Positions 10,643 through 19,963 of a DNA stretch of 64,000 bases are shown here, piece after piece. The stretch covers positions 124,001-188,000 of the forward strand of contig NZ_CANKXW010000007.1 of the NCBI RefSeq assembly GCF_947487805.1, read 5' to 3'. Numbering within the stretch: position 1 is the first letter of the stretch; each line of letters begins with the position of its first letter. Both the position numbers and the translations under genes were made by a program. This DNA comes from an uncultured Tateyamaria sp. (lineage in GTDB: Bacteria > Pseudomonadota > Alphaproteobacteria > Rhodobacterales > Rhodobacteraceae). The notes under the pieces were generated by a model. The model worked only from the letters and a program-made list of their open reading frames with translations, ran no database searches and was not told the DNA's origin.

Positions 10643-11266
10643 TCAGCCCGGCAGCACGGCAAAGTTGCGCAGACCGTCGAGCACGAATTGCACGGACAGT
10701 GCGGCAAGGAGCATGCCCAGCAGGCGCGTGACCACTGTGATCCCGGTTTTGCCCAAGGCGCGTTCCAGAAGACCCGAGGCCAGGAAAAGAACGAGGCAAA
10801 CACCCAGGACAAGCGCCGTGATGGCCAGCACCAGCGCCAATCCTTCGACCCCGGGCTTCTGACCTGTCAGCAGGATGACGGAGGCGATCGCGCCGGGGCC
10901 TGAAATCAGGGGGATCGCTAGAGGAAAGACGGACGGGTCGTTGTAGTCCTCTTCGCCGCTCTGATCCTCGCGTCGTTTTGTGCGGCGCTCAAAGAGCATG
11001 TCGAGCGCAGTCAGAAAGAGCAGAATGCCGCCAGCAACACGGAATGCAGGCATGGAGATGCCGATAAAGCCCAGCACCGCCTCACCAAAAAGCGCAAACA
11101 TCACGAGGATGATCATGCCGAGGCCACAGGCACGCAACGCGATGCTGCGGCGCTGGCGTTCTGGCACACCCTGGGTCAGGGCCACAAAGAGCGGGGCAAG
11201 TCCAATGGGATCGATCACCACGAACATGGTGACAAATGCGGTGATGAGAAAGGCGGTGTCGATCAT
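10643..11266 (-). CDS. MarC family integral membrane protein
   Basis: FVVIDPIGLAPLFVALTQG ... PLAIPLISGPGAIASVILL, MarC signature. Confidence 0.9.
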   Translation of the reverse strand: MIDTAFLITAFVTMFVVIDPIGLAPLFVALTQGVPERQRRSIALRACGLGMIILVMFALFGEAVLGFIGISMPAFRVAGGILLFLTALDMLFERRTKRREDQSGEEDYNDPSVFPLAIPLISGPGAIASVILLTGQKPGVEGLALVLAITALVLGVCLVLFLASGLLERALGKTGITVVTRLLGMLLAALSVQFVLDGLRNFAVLPG

Positions 11267-11362
11267 GGTGTTGCCAAATTGCGCGCCTTGCGGCGCAAGT
11301 GATGTTTTGCCTTGGGGGCGCTGCCCCCAAACCCCCGAGGTATTTGGAGCGAAAGGAAGGGG

Positions 11363-13207
11363 TCAGCTGCGTTCAGCGGATTCGAGTTTTTCGAGATCCT
11401 GCATCCAGAGGGTTTCCGCGCGCGTGAGCGCGTCCATGACCTCGGCGTATTTCTTTTGCCAGACTTCCATTTCGCCGATCTTGGCGTCTTCGTAGAGTGT
11501 GGGGTCGGCCAGCTTGGTGGCGAGTTTGTCGCGCATGTCGTTGAGCTTTTCCACCCGCGCCTCGGATTTGCGGGCTTCGGCTTTGAGGGCGAGCATCGCG
11601 TCGCGGGAGGGGCGTTTGGGTTTGGGTTTTTCGGTTTGCGGTTTCGCCGGCTTGGCGTCGCTGAGCAGCAGTTTGCGGTAGGCTTCGAGGTCGTCTTCGA
11701 AAGGCTTTACCGTGCCGCCCGAGACCAGCCACAGCCGATCGGCCACCAGTTCCAGCAGGTGCATGTCATGGCTGACGAGGATCACGGCGCCGGTGTAGTT
11801 GGTCAGCGCCGTGACAAGTGCCTCGCGGCTTTCGATGTCGAGGTGGTTCGTGGGCTCGTCGAGGATGAGCATATGGGGGGCATCGAGTGTTGCCAGCAGG
11901 AGTGACAGGCGGGCCTTCTGACCGCCCGAGAGCTTGCCTACCACGGTGTCGGCCTGATCGGCCATGAGGCCAAAGCCGCTGAGCCGGGCGCGCCAGCGGG
12001 CGGGACCTTCTGTGGGGCGTTCACGGCGCAGGTGATCCAGCGGGGTTTCGTCGATGAAAAGTTCGTCCACCTGATGCTGGGCGAAATAACCGATGCGCAA
12101 TTTGCTGGATTTCGTGATCTTGCCCGACATGGCGGGCAGCCGGTCGGAGAGGAATTTGGACAGTGTGGATTTGCCCTGACCGTTCCTGCCCAGAAGGGCG
12201 ATGCGGTCGTCCTGATCGATGCGCAGTGACAGCTTGGAAAGTACCGCCCGGTCGCCATAGCCGGTGCTGGCCCCGTCAAGGTGGACGATGGGGGGCGACA
12301 GCTCTTCAGGGGTGGGAAAGTCGATGCGCTTGAGCCCGGCCTCTTGCGGGGTGGTGATGGGCTGCATCTTGGACAGGGCCTTGAGGCGGGATTGCGCCTG
12401 GCGGGCCTTGTCCGCCTTGTAGCGGAAGCGGTCGACATAGGATTGCAGATGCGCGCGGCGGGCGTCCTGTTTCTTGGCCTGTGCCGCCGCGACGGCGAGT
12501 TTCTCGGCGCGCTGGCGGGCAAACTGGTCGTAGGGGCCTTGGTAGAATGTCAGTTTGCGGTCTTCGAGATGCAGGATGGCGCCGACGGCGCGGTTCAGAA
12601 GGCCCCGGTCGTGACTGATGATGACAACCGTATGGGGGTATTTGGCGAGGTACGCTTCGAGCCAGAGCGCGCCCTCGAGGTCGAGATAGTTGGTCGGTTC
12701 GTCCAGCAGCAACAGATCGGGTTGCGCAAAGAGCACGGCGGCCAGGGCCACGCGCATGCGCCAGCCGCCGGAAAAATCCGCGCATGGTTTGAGTTGTTCG
12801 TCATCGTCAAAGCCGAGACCCTTGAGGATGGTTGCCGCGCGCGCTTCGGCAGACCAGGCGTCTATATCGGCAAGCCGGGTCTGGATTTCGGCGATGCGGT
12901 CGGGATCCTGGCTGTCATCGGCCAGAAGGTCCGCGCGTTCGGTGTCGGCGGCCAAAACTGTGTCGAGCAGTGAGGTCTGCGAGGCGGGCACCTCCTGGGC
13001 GACCCCGCCGATGCGCGCGCCTGACGGCAGAGAGATGTCGCCGCCCTCGAGAGCTAGTTCCCCACGGATCAGGCGAAAGAGGGTGGTCTTGCCCGTGCCA
13101 TTGCGCCCAACGAGGCCCACTTTGTGACCTTCGGGGATGACCGCACTGGCCCCTTCAAAGAGGGGGCGTCCGGCGACGGCGTAGGTGATATCTGAGATGC
13201 GCAACAT
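11363..13207 (-). CDS. ABC-F family ATPase (Uup/YheS type)
   Basis: Two ABC domains with Walker A ([22 protein letters not shown]), two [22 protein letters not shown]; start at MLRISDITY. Confidence 0.94.
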   Translation of the reverse strand: MLRISDITYAVAGRPLFEGASAVIPEGHKVGLVGRNGTGKTTLFRLIRGELALEGGDISLPSGARIGGVAQEVPASQTSLLDTVLAADTERADLLADDSQDPDRIAEIQTRLADIDAWSAEARAATILKGLGFDDDEQLKPCADFSGGWRMRVALAAVLFAQPDLLLLDEPTNYLDLEGALWLEAYLAKYPHTVVIISHDRGLLNRAVGAILHLEDRKLTFYQGPYDQFARQRAEKLAVAAAQAKKQDARRAHLQSYVDRFRYKADKARQAQSRLKALSKMQPITTPQEAGLKRIDFPTPEELSPPIVHLDGASTGYGDRAVLSKLSLRIDQDDRIALLGRNGQGKSTLSKFLSDRLPAMSGKITKSSKLRIGYFAQHQVDELFIDETPLDHLRRERPTEGPARWRARLSGFGLMADQADTVVGKLSGGQKARLSLLLATLDAPHMLILDEPTNHLDIESREALVTALTNYTGAVILVSHDMHLLELVADRLWLVSGGTVKPFEDDLEAYRKLLLSDAKPAKPQTEKPKPKRPSRDAMLALKAEARKSEARVEKLNDMRDKLATKLADPTLYEDAKIGEMEVWQKKYAEVMDALTRAETLWMQDLEKLESAERS

Positions 13208-13334
13208 GGACATGCTCTTGCCGCAGATGGGGGGCGCGGTCAATCGCGCCTTTCCAAGCGCGGGTCCGCATGCTAGGGGCTGCGCGAAATCACATCCGGG
13301 GCCGGTTTGGCCCTTGCCAGACAGGAGAAATCTC

Positions 13335-13757
13335 ATGGCCCTCGAGCGCACGTTTTCCATCATCAAGCCCGACGCAACACGCCGCAACCTGACAGGCGCT
13401 ATCAACGCCAAGTTCGAAGAGGCCGGTCTGCGCATCGTGGCGCAAAAGCGCATCCACCTGACCAAGGCGCAAGCAGGCGTCTTCTATGCCGTGCATGCCG
13501 AGCGTCCGTTCTATGACGAACTGTGCGAATTCATGGCGTCCGCACCGATCGTATGTCAGGTTCTGGAAGGCGAGGGTGCGATTGCCAAGAACCGCGAAGT
13601 GATGGGTGCAACAAACCCTGCCGACGCGGCCCCCGGCACGATCCGCGCCGAGTTTGCCGAGAGCGTTGGCGAGAATTCTGTACACGGCTCGGACGCGCCG
13701 GAAACGGCTGCTGTCGAGATCGCGTATTTCTTCTCGGGCCTCGAGTTGGTCGGCTAA
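13335..13757 (+). CDS. ndk: Nucleoside diphosphate kinase
   Basis: [16 protein letters not shown] ... [12 protein letters not shown] active-site motif. Confidence 0.97.
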   Translation: MALERTFSIIKPDATRRNLTGAINAKFEEAGLRIVAQKRIHLTKAQAGVFYAVHAERPFYDELCEFMASAPIVCQVLEGEGAIAKNREVMGATNPADAAPGTIRAEFAESVGENSVHGSDAPETAAVEIAYFFSGLELVG

Positions 13758-13784
13758 GCGGCAATACGGAATTGGACACAATTG

Positions 13785-13817
13785 AAACCGGCGTACCGTG
13801 GGGTGCGCCGGTTTTTT
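13785..13817 (+). terminator. Rho-independent terminator after ndk
   Basis: AACCGGCG ... CGCCGGTT 8-bp stem followed by TTTTTTG. Confidence 0.85.
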
Positions 13818-13826
13818 GTCCTGCCT

Positions 13827-14186
13827 TCAGGCTTGCACCGCGAGCGCTGGTTCGGGGACTTCGAAATGCTTGCGCAGCAGCGCTACATTCCGCGTGTTCG
13901 CCTTCCAGCCGATGTCGAACAAATCTCCTATCAGCGGTATGGCGCCGATCAGCGCGTCGATGCCGATATTCCCAAGCATCCGCGCCTTGAGCAAAGCGGG
14001 CGTACCCATGCGGTGTGCTTCGACCACGATGTAACCGGCGGGACCGAGTGTGAGCGCATCGCCGATGCCGGGGATCAAGCCGAGAATGCTGTCCCAGCCG
14101 ATACGCACCCCGACAAGCGGCACCCGTATCGCGCGGTCCATTGTCAGGGCGATACGGTCGAGGCGCTCGATCCGCTCTTTATGCAT
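13827..14186 (-). CDS. DUF4112 domain-containing protein
   Basis: MHKERIERLDRIALTMDRAIRVPLVGVRIGWDSILGLIPGIGDALTLGPAGYIVVEAHRMG, DUF4112-like. Confidence 0.85.
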   Translation of the reverse strand: MHKERIERLDRIALTMDRAIRVPLVGVRIGWDSILGLIPGIGDALTLGPAGYIVVEAHRMGTPALLKARMLGNIGIDALIGAIPLIGDLFDIGWKANTRNVALLRKHFEVPEPALAVQA

Positions 14187-14349
14187 GTTTTGGGGTGCGT
14201 GCGATGATCCATACAGCGTGCACGATACCCGGGATATAGCCCAGAAGGGTCAGCAGGATGTTCAGCCAGAAATGCTTGCCCAGGCCCACCTGAAGAAACA
14301 CGCCCAAGGGGGGCAGGATGACGGAGAGAATGATACGGATCAGATCCAT
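14179..14349 (-). CDS. YqaE/Pmp3 family small membrane protein
   Basis: MDLIRIILSVILPPLGVFLQVGLGKHFWLNILLTLLGYIPGIVHAVWII, Pmp3/UPF0057 signature. Confidence 0.92.
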   Translation of the reverse strand: MDLIRIILSVILPPLGVFLQVGLGKHFWLNILLTLLGYIPGIVHAVWIIARTPKHA

Positions 14350-14412
14350 GACGATGTCCTTTCGAAATTGCTTCGGTTGCCTGACCAACGGATCAAGACA
14401 ACAAAGGTTCCG

Positions 14413-14748
14413 TCAGGAGCCGCGCCTTTCGATGACGCCAATGTCGTTGAGCATACGCTCGAACTCGGATCGCCCGGTGTCGAAACTGTCTGCCTTGATC
14501 GCGTCAAAGCGTGCGCGCAGGGCCTTTTTCTCGTCGCCCTTGCAATCGTTCCACGGCCGCCCCTGAAGCCCCATGACAAGGACGTAATACCCAATGAAAT
14601 GCGGCCGCGTGCCGGCACGCAGCAGCCTGCGATAGGTTTCGTCCGGGCCAAGAGCGCGCAGGGTTTCGGCATCATTGATGCCCGCTTTTGCACAGGCGGC
14701 GTCCATGGCCGGGCCCAGATTGCGAATGGAGGAAACGGGAGTGGTCAT
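14413..14748 (-). CDS. TfoX/Sxy C-terminal-domain protein
   Basis: IRNLGPAMDAACAKAGINDAETLRALGPDETYRRLLRAG, TfoX_C-like. Confidence 0.75.
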   Translation of the reverse strand: MTTPVSSIRNLGPAMDAACAKAGINDAETLRALGPDETYRRLLRAGTRPHFIGYYVLVMGLQGRPWNDCKGDEKKALRARFDAIKADSFDTGRSEFERMLNDIGVIERRGS

Positions 14749-14798
14749 CGCGATTAAATAGCGTGGTGCGTAGGCCATGTCACCCGTGTCTGGGCTGT

Positions 14799-14897
14799 TC
14801 AGATGCTTGCGTAATCGGTGAACACCGGTTGCGGTGCACTGTCCTTGCGCGGGGCAGGGGCGGGGGCCTGCTGGGGCCAGGGATCTTTTGTCATCAT
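14799..14897 (-). CDS. Small Pro/Ala-rich ORF, 32 aa (MMTKDPWPQQAPAPAPRKDSAPQPVFTDYASI)
   Basis: ATG-ATG start with upstream GAAAGGT Shine-Dalgarno-like sequence; not in the supplied ORF track (below length cut-off). Confidence 0.4.
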   Translation of the reverse strand: MMTKDPWPQQAPAPAPRKDSAPQPVFTDYASI

Positions 14898-14990
14898 ACT
14901 ACCTTTCAACTGCAACATGGCCGGTTTCCCCCGGCGCTGCTGGGCAGTTAGGCAGATGACCATGCCGACGCAAAGACGGTCACAAGGCGT

Positions 14991-15914
14991 TTATGTGGCA
15001 CGGTCAAAGCGGTAGCGGGTGATCTGGTGATAGGGACGATCGGGCGTAGTGATCACGCTGGGGAAATCCGGATTGTTGGGCGCGTCGGGCCATCCCTGCG
15101 GCTCCAGCGCAATGCCTGCCAACGGCGCGACGTCCGTGCCGGGCAGATCCGGCAGATGCGCTCCGGAATAGACCTGCAAGCCCGGTTCGGTGGTGTCGAT
15201 CTGCAAGCGCAGCCCGTCCGATCCGGTCAATGTCGCCACCTGCTCCGGCTGGATCAGCTGGCTGTCACCTGTGCAGAAATTGTGATCGGTGTCGCGGTGC
15301 ATCTGGCGCGGTGCGCGGTGATCAAAGGGCGTACCCTCGACGGGGACCACCGTGCCGGTCGGCACATTGGTGTCATCCGTGGGCAGATAGTTGTCCGCAT
15401 TGATCTGCAACAAGTGATCCTGCGCATCGCCCAGCCGCCAATAGGGGTGATGCGCGATCGAGATCGGGGTGGGCGCGGTTGTGGTCGCTCGGATATCCAG
15501 CGTGAGCGCCGTGTCCTCCAGAGTAAAGATCACATTGACCTCGCGGTCCCCGGGCAGACCCATGTCGCCATCGGCTAGCGTATGGCGCATGTGGACATTG
15601 TGGTCCGTCTGCTGAACCACTTGCCAGGGCAGGACATCAAGGCCCGCCGGACCACTGTGCAGCGCGGTGATACCGCCTTCGTTACAGGCCATCTGATGCA
15701 AGGCATCACCGATGGGCACGCGCCCGCCTCGCACCCGGTTGGCGAGTGGGCCGATCAATGCGCCGGGATAGACGTCATACCAACCCTCATGCTTGTCCGG
15801 ATCGGCCGACAAGATGACCGACGTGCCGGAATAGGAGAGGGACAAAAGCCGAGCGCCGATGGTGGACAGGGTCGCGCGCATCGCGCCGGCGGAAAGGGAG
15901 ATCACGTCTGACAT
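14991..15914 (-). CDS. Aldose 1-epimerase family protein
   Basis: Galactose mutarotase-like: GALIGPLANRVRGG, HHPYWRLGD, SGAHLPD. Confidence 0.85.
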   Translation of the reverse strand: MSDVISLSAGAMRATLSTIGARLLSLSYSGTSVILSADPDKHEGWYDVYPGALIGPLANRVRGGRVPIGDALHQMACNEGGITALHSGPAGLDVLPWQVVQQTDHNVHMRHTLADGDMGLPGDREVNVIFTLEDTALTLDIRATTTAPTPISIAHHPYWRLGDAQDHLLQINADNYLPTDDTNVPTGTVVPVEGTPFDHRAPRQMHRDTDHNFCTGDSQLIQPEQVATLTGSDGLRLQIDTTEPGLQVYSGAHLPDLPGTDVAPLAGIALEPQGWPDAPNNPDFPSVITTPDRPYHQITRYRFDRAT

Positions 15915-15982
15915 GGGGCGCACCATGGCAAAGCCTGCGATGTTGTGCAATTCATTGCGGCGACCTGACAAAGAGGCCCCAA

Positions 15983-16897
15983 ATGGATACCCATGTTTCA
16001 ACCCATGATGCCGCTGCGGATGCGCGTAATGACCACATCCTGATCTATGTCGATGGCCGGATTGTTCCACGCGATCAGGCGGTCGTGTCAGTCTATGACA
16101 GTGGTTTCCTTCTGGGCGATGGTATCTGGGAGGGGTTGCGCCTTTACGACGGGCATATTCCGTTCCTTGACGACCACATCGACCGGCTGTTTGAGGCATC
16201 GCTTTATACCGAGATCGACATTGGCATGGACCGCGCCGCGTTGAAACAGGCGGTGTGGGACACGCTGAACGCAAATGACATGCGGGACGATGTGCACATC
16301 CGCCTGATGGTAACGCGCGGTCGCAAGGCCAAGCCGTTTCAGCACCCGCATCTCAGCCTCTTTGGATCAACAATCGTGATCATCGCAGAGCATTCCAAAC
16401 CGGATGACGGCGTGGTGACCCGAGGCATCCGCCTGCACACTGTGCCGCACCATCGAGGTTTGCCGTTGACGCAGGACGCCAAGCTGAATTCGCATTCCAA
16501 ACTGAATTGTATCATCGCGCTCAACCACGCTGTGCGCGCGGGCGCGGACGAGGCATTGATGCTGGACCCGCATGGCTTTGTGAACACAACAAACGCCTGC
16601 AACTTTTTCATTGTGCGCAAGGGCGCTGTTTGGACCTCGAGCGGCGATTATTGCATGAACGGCATCACCCGTCAGAAGGTGATTGACCTGTGTCGATCCG
16701 AAGGGATCCCGGTCTTCGAACGCAACTTTTCGCTGTTGGACGCCTATGGCGCGGAGGAAGCCTTTCTGACAGGGACGTTCGGCGCGCAGACACCAGTCTT
16801 CGAGATCGACGGACGGACAATCGGCGACGGTATTGCAGGTCCGGTCTTCACCAGACTGCGCGCAGCATACAAGCGCCTGATCGAGGCGGAACGTTAG
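15983..16897 (+). CDS. Class IV aminotransferase (branched-chain/D-amino-acid type)
   Basis: DSGFLLGDGIWEGLRLYDGHIPFLDDHIDRL, SHSKLNCIIALNHAVRAGADEALMLDPHGFVNTTNACNFFIV. Confidence 0.9.
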   Translation: MDTHVSTHDAAADARNDHILIYVDGRIVPRDQAVVSVYDSGFLLGDGIWEGLRLYDGHIPFLDDHIDRLFEASLYTEIDIGMDRAALKQAVWDTLNANDMRDDVHIRLMVTRGRKAKPFQHPHLSLFGSTIVIIAEHSKPDDGVVTRGIRLHTVPHHRGLPLTQDAKLNSHSKLNCIIALNHAVRAGADEALMLDPHGFVNTTNACNFFIVRKGAVWTSSGDYCMNGITRQKVIDLCRSEGIPVFERNFSLLDAYGAEEAFLTGTFGAQTPVFEIDGRTIGDGIAGPVFTRLRAAYKRLIEAER

Positions 16898-16903
16898 GGA
16901 AAA

Positions 16904-16978
16904 TGGCTCCGGCGGTAGGGATCGAACCTACGACCAATTGATTAACAGTCAACTGCTCTACCGCTGAGCTACGCCGGA
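16904..16978 (-). tRNA. tRNA-Asn (GTT)
   Basis: Reverse complement TCCGGCGTAGCTCAGCGGTAGAGCAGTTGACTGTTAATCAATTGGTCGTAGGTTCGATCCCTACCGCCGGAGCCA folds as a cloverleaf; anticodon GTT; CCA encoded. Confidence 0.96.
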
Positions 16979-17038
16979 ACGGTTCGCGCCGTATAGCAAG
17001 GCCGATTCAGGTCGTCCAGTGGGTTTGCGCCGTTGAAA

Positions 17039-18034
17039 TCAAAAAAATCTCACAGACGGTACGAGGGCAAAAATGGCGTCTGCATGAAGTACTGATTTCG
17101 GTGCGACTTTGTGACGGCCCATCAGGTCGACCAGGTGGGCCAGAACGTTGCGCGTGGCGGCAGGCAGCAATGCGGATGGCGTGTCGGTGTAGACCACCCG
17201 GGCAATGTCAGATGCGGTTTTCGGACCATCGCGCAGAGCAGTCAGAATTGCGGTCTCGCGGGACTTCCGGTGCGAGACCAGCCATGCCAGACGTTGCGCT
17301 GGATCGGGAACGGGGGCGCCATGACCCGGATAAAACACCCGCCATGTCCGTTGGGCGAGGCGATCGCAGGAGCGCATGAAATCCGTCAGGTCGCCATCTG
17401 GGGGCGACACCAGTGAACTGGCCCATCCCATCACGTGGTCCGCGGTGAGGCATGCGTCATTCCACGCAAGGCAGATGTGATTGCCCAGGTGTCCGGGCGT
17501 GTGCAGAACCTCCAGCTGCCAGTCTGACCCCAAAACTGTTTCACCATCGGCAAGGGGCTGGTCAGGGACAAACCCGGTTTCGATGCCTTCGCCGCCGCCC
17601 GCGAGCCCGGACCGCGCTAGCCTTGTCATGACAGCGGTGCGGCCCGCCATGGCGTCGCCAAACGCGAGAACGGGGGCACCGGTGGCCTGCGCCAGCGGGC
17701 GCGCCAGAGGGGAATGGTCCATGTGGCTGTGCGTCACGATGATATGAGTGATGCGTTGGCCCGGTCCGCATGCAGATTGGATTGCCGCCAGATGCGCGGC
17801 ATTGTCGGGGCCAGGATCAATCACCGCGATGTCCCGTGTGCCAATCAGGTAGGTATTGGTGCCGCGATAGGTCATCGGCGACGGATTCGGTGCCACGATG
17901 CGACGCAGGCCTGGCTCGAGCGTCTGGGGCACGCCGATTGGTGGGTCAAAATCGTCAGGAGGTGTCAGCGGGATGGCCTTTCGTCTTGCGCGTCGCGGCG
18001 ATAGGGTCCGGAATATGTCGTTCCAATGGCTCAA
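17039..18034 (-). CDS. MBL-fold metallo-hydrolase
   Basis: VTHSHMDHSPLA (HxHxDH), HTPGHLGNHI, PGHG; start codon uncertain (overlaps divergent gene). Confidence 0.88.
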   Translation of the reverse strand: MSHWNDIFRTLSPRRARRKAIPLTPPDDFDPPIGVPQTLEPGLRRIVAPNPSPMTYRGTNTYLIGTRDIAVIDPGPDNAAHLAAIQSACGPGQRITHIIVTHSHMDHSPLARPLAQATGAPVLAFGDAMAGRTAVMTRLARSGLAGGGEGIETGFVPDQPLADGETVLGSDWQLEVLHTPGHLGNHICLAWNDACLTADHVMGWASSLVSPPDGDLTDFMRSCDRLAQRTWRVFYPGHGAPVPDPAQRLAWLVSHRKSRETAILTALRDGPKTASDIARVVYTDTPSALLPAATRNVLAHLVDLMGRHKVAPKSVLHADAIFALVPSVRFF

Positions 18035-19334
18035 ACGCTATATGCCGCGCGGAATTTACGCGCGTGCCGCTCTCATCTTGCTGCTGCCGGTGATCGTGTT
18101 GCAGCTGGTGGTGTCGGTCGTCTTTGTACAGCGCCATTTCGAGGAAGTCACACAGCAGATGTCGGGGGCCGCGGCGCGCGAAGTCCGGCTGGCCCTCTCG
18201 CGCATCGATGCCGCGCAAAGCCGTGCAGACATTGCACCGGTGACAGCGGATATTGCCGACTACCTTGCCTTCGCGGTGAAGCCTGTCGCGCCTGAGACGC
18301 TGGAGGCGGGCAATGCCCGCGCCTGGTATGATTTTTCCGGGATCGTGATCATCGACCGGTTGCAGCGCGAGGTTCCCGAGATCGCGGTCGTTGACCTGTC
18401 GGACGACCGCCGGGTGCGATTGATTGCAGATACACGGCTGGGCGCGGTCGAGATCAGCTTTGACCGCCGCAGGGTATCGGCTGCTGCGCCGCATCAGCTG
18501 TTCGTGAACATGATCTTTTTCAGCGTACTGGTGACCGCAGTCGCGTTCATTTACATGCGCAACCAGCTGCGCCCGATCAAACGGCTGGCCAACGCGGCCG
18601 AGGCCTTCGGTCGTGGCCGCGTAGTGCCCTACAGCCCCGCAGGGTCGACCGAAGTGCGCGCGGCCGGCACCGCCTTTGTCGACATGCGCAACCGGATCGA
18701 ACGTCAGATCGAGACGCGGACACTGATGCTGTCCGGGGTCAGCCATGATTTGCGGACGCCTTTGACGCGGATGCGGCTGGCTCTGTCGATGCTGGAAGAT
18801 GCGGAGCGTGAACCGCTTGAGCAGGACGTTGACGATATGCAGCGGATGATTGACGCCTTCCTGAGTTTTGCCAAGGGTGACAGCGAAGGCGAACCCGAAG
18901 CGGTCGACCCTGTCGCCCTGGCTCGCGCAATCGTGGACGACGCGCAACGCGCGCACCAGCCGGTGACATTGGCGGAGGTTGAAGGCGCGGGCGAGGTCAT
19001 GTTGCGCCCGGTGGCGATCCGACGGGCGCTCGACAACCTGGTCAGCAACGCTGTGCGCTACGGGTCACGAGCGGAGCTGTCCGTGCGGTTGACGGACAAG
19101 TCTCTCCGGTTTCGGGTAGAGGACGCGGGCCCCGGCATTCCGTCGGAACAACGCGCCGACGCACAGCGACCCTTTGTCCGGCTCGATCCGTCGCGCAACC
19201 AGGACAAGGGATCCGGCGTCGGGCTGGGATTGGCCATTGCGACCGACATCGCGCGTGCACACGGGGGCGTTTTGCGCCTTGGGCAAAGCGATCGGCTTGG
19301 GGGCTTGCGTGCGGATATTGTCATCGGCCGCTGA
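18015..19334 (+). CDS. EnvZ-like HAMP sensor histidine kinase
   Basis: H-box SGVSHDLRTPLTRMRLAL, N-box DNLVSNAVRYG, two TM segments, HAMP-like linker. Confidence 0.9.
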   Translation: MSFQWLKRYMPRGIYARAALILLLPVIVLQLVVSVVFVQRHFEEVTQQMSGAAAREVRLALSRIDAAQSRADIAPVTADIADYLAFAVKPVAPETLEAGNARAWYDFSGIVIIDRLQREVPEIAVVDLSDDRRVRLIADTRLGAVEISFDRRRVSAAAPHQLFVNMIFFSVLVTAVAFIYMRNQLRPIKRLANAAEAFGRGRVVPYSPAGSTEVRAAGTAFVDMRNRIERQIETRTLMLSGVSHDLRTPLTRMRLALSMLEDAEREPLEQDVDDMQRMIDAFLSFAKGDSEGEPEAVDPVALARAIVDDAQRAHQPVTLAEVEGAGEVMLRPVAIRRALDNLVSNAVRYGSRAELSVRLTDKSLRFRVEDAGPGIPSEQRADAQRPFVRLDPSRNQDKGSGVGLGLAIATDIARAHGGVLRLGQSDRLGGLRADIVIGR

Positions 19335-19412
19335 GTGCCGCAGCGGCAGGCTTGCCCGATCAGGCGCACCTCGATTAGCTGGCAGCCATCGGAAGGCAGG
19401 CAGGAGACAACC

Positions 19413-19859
19413 ATGAACCCATATGACATGATAAAGGGCCATCTCGGCAAGGCGATCCCCTTTGCCAACCATGTTGGCGTCGAATTGCTGGACATTGGCG
19501 ACGGGGTTGCGACGGCCGCTCTGGATCAGCGCGACGAGACCAGCAACCACATCCAGACACTGCATGCAGGGGCCATGTTCACACTGGGTGAGGCCGCGTC
19601 CGGTGCGGCATTGGCCGGTGCCTTGGCGCCCATGATCCTTCAAGCCCGTCCGGTGGCGGCGGGCGCGCGCATTTCCTATGTCAAAATCGCCAAGGGGCGC
19701 CTGACCGCACATGCGAAAACCAGTGTGCCGGGCGCGGATGCGCTGGCGCAATTGCAATCCGAGGGCAAGGTCGCGTTTGCCGTTGATATCGATATCCGCG
19801 ACGCAGAGGACGACACCGTGGTGACCATGACGGTCGACTGGCATGTCAAGAAGCTCTGA
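19413..19859 (+). CDS. Hotdog-fold thioesterase-like protein (DUF4442/PaaI-like)
   Basis: HIQTLHAGAMFTLGEAASGAAL ... ISYVKIAKGRLTAHAKT. Confidence 0.75.
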   Translation: MNPYDMIKGHLGKAIPFANHVGVELLDIGDGVATAALDQRDETSNHIQTLHAGAMFTLGEAASGAALAGALAPMILQARPVAAGARISYVKIAKGRLTAHAKTSVPGADALAQLQSEGKVAFAVDIDIRDAEDDTVVTMTVDWHVKKL

Positions 19860-19963
19860 GTGCAGGGGGCAGGGCGGACACTGACACGGCACAATGCACC
19901 ACGGTGCAGCTCCGATCCGTCAGATTTTATCGCTCACGTTGCGCGGCCCCGCGCGCGTCGCCG

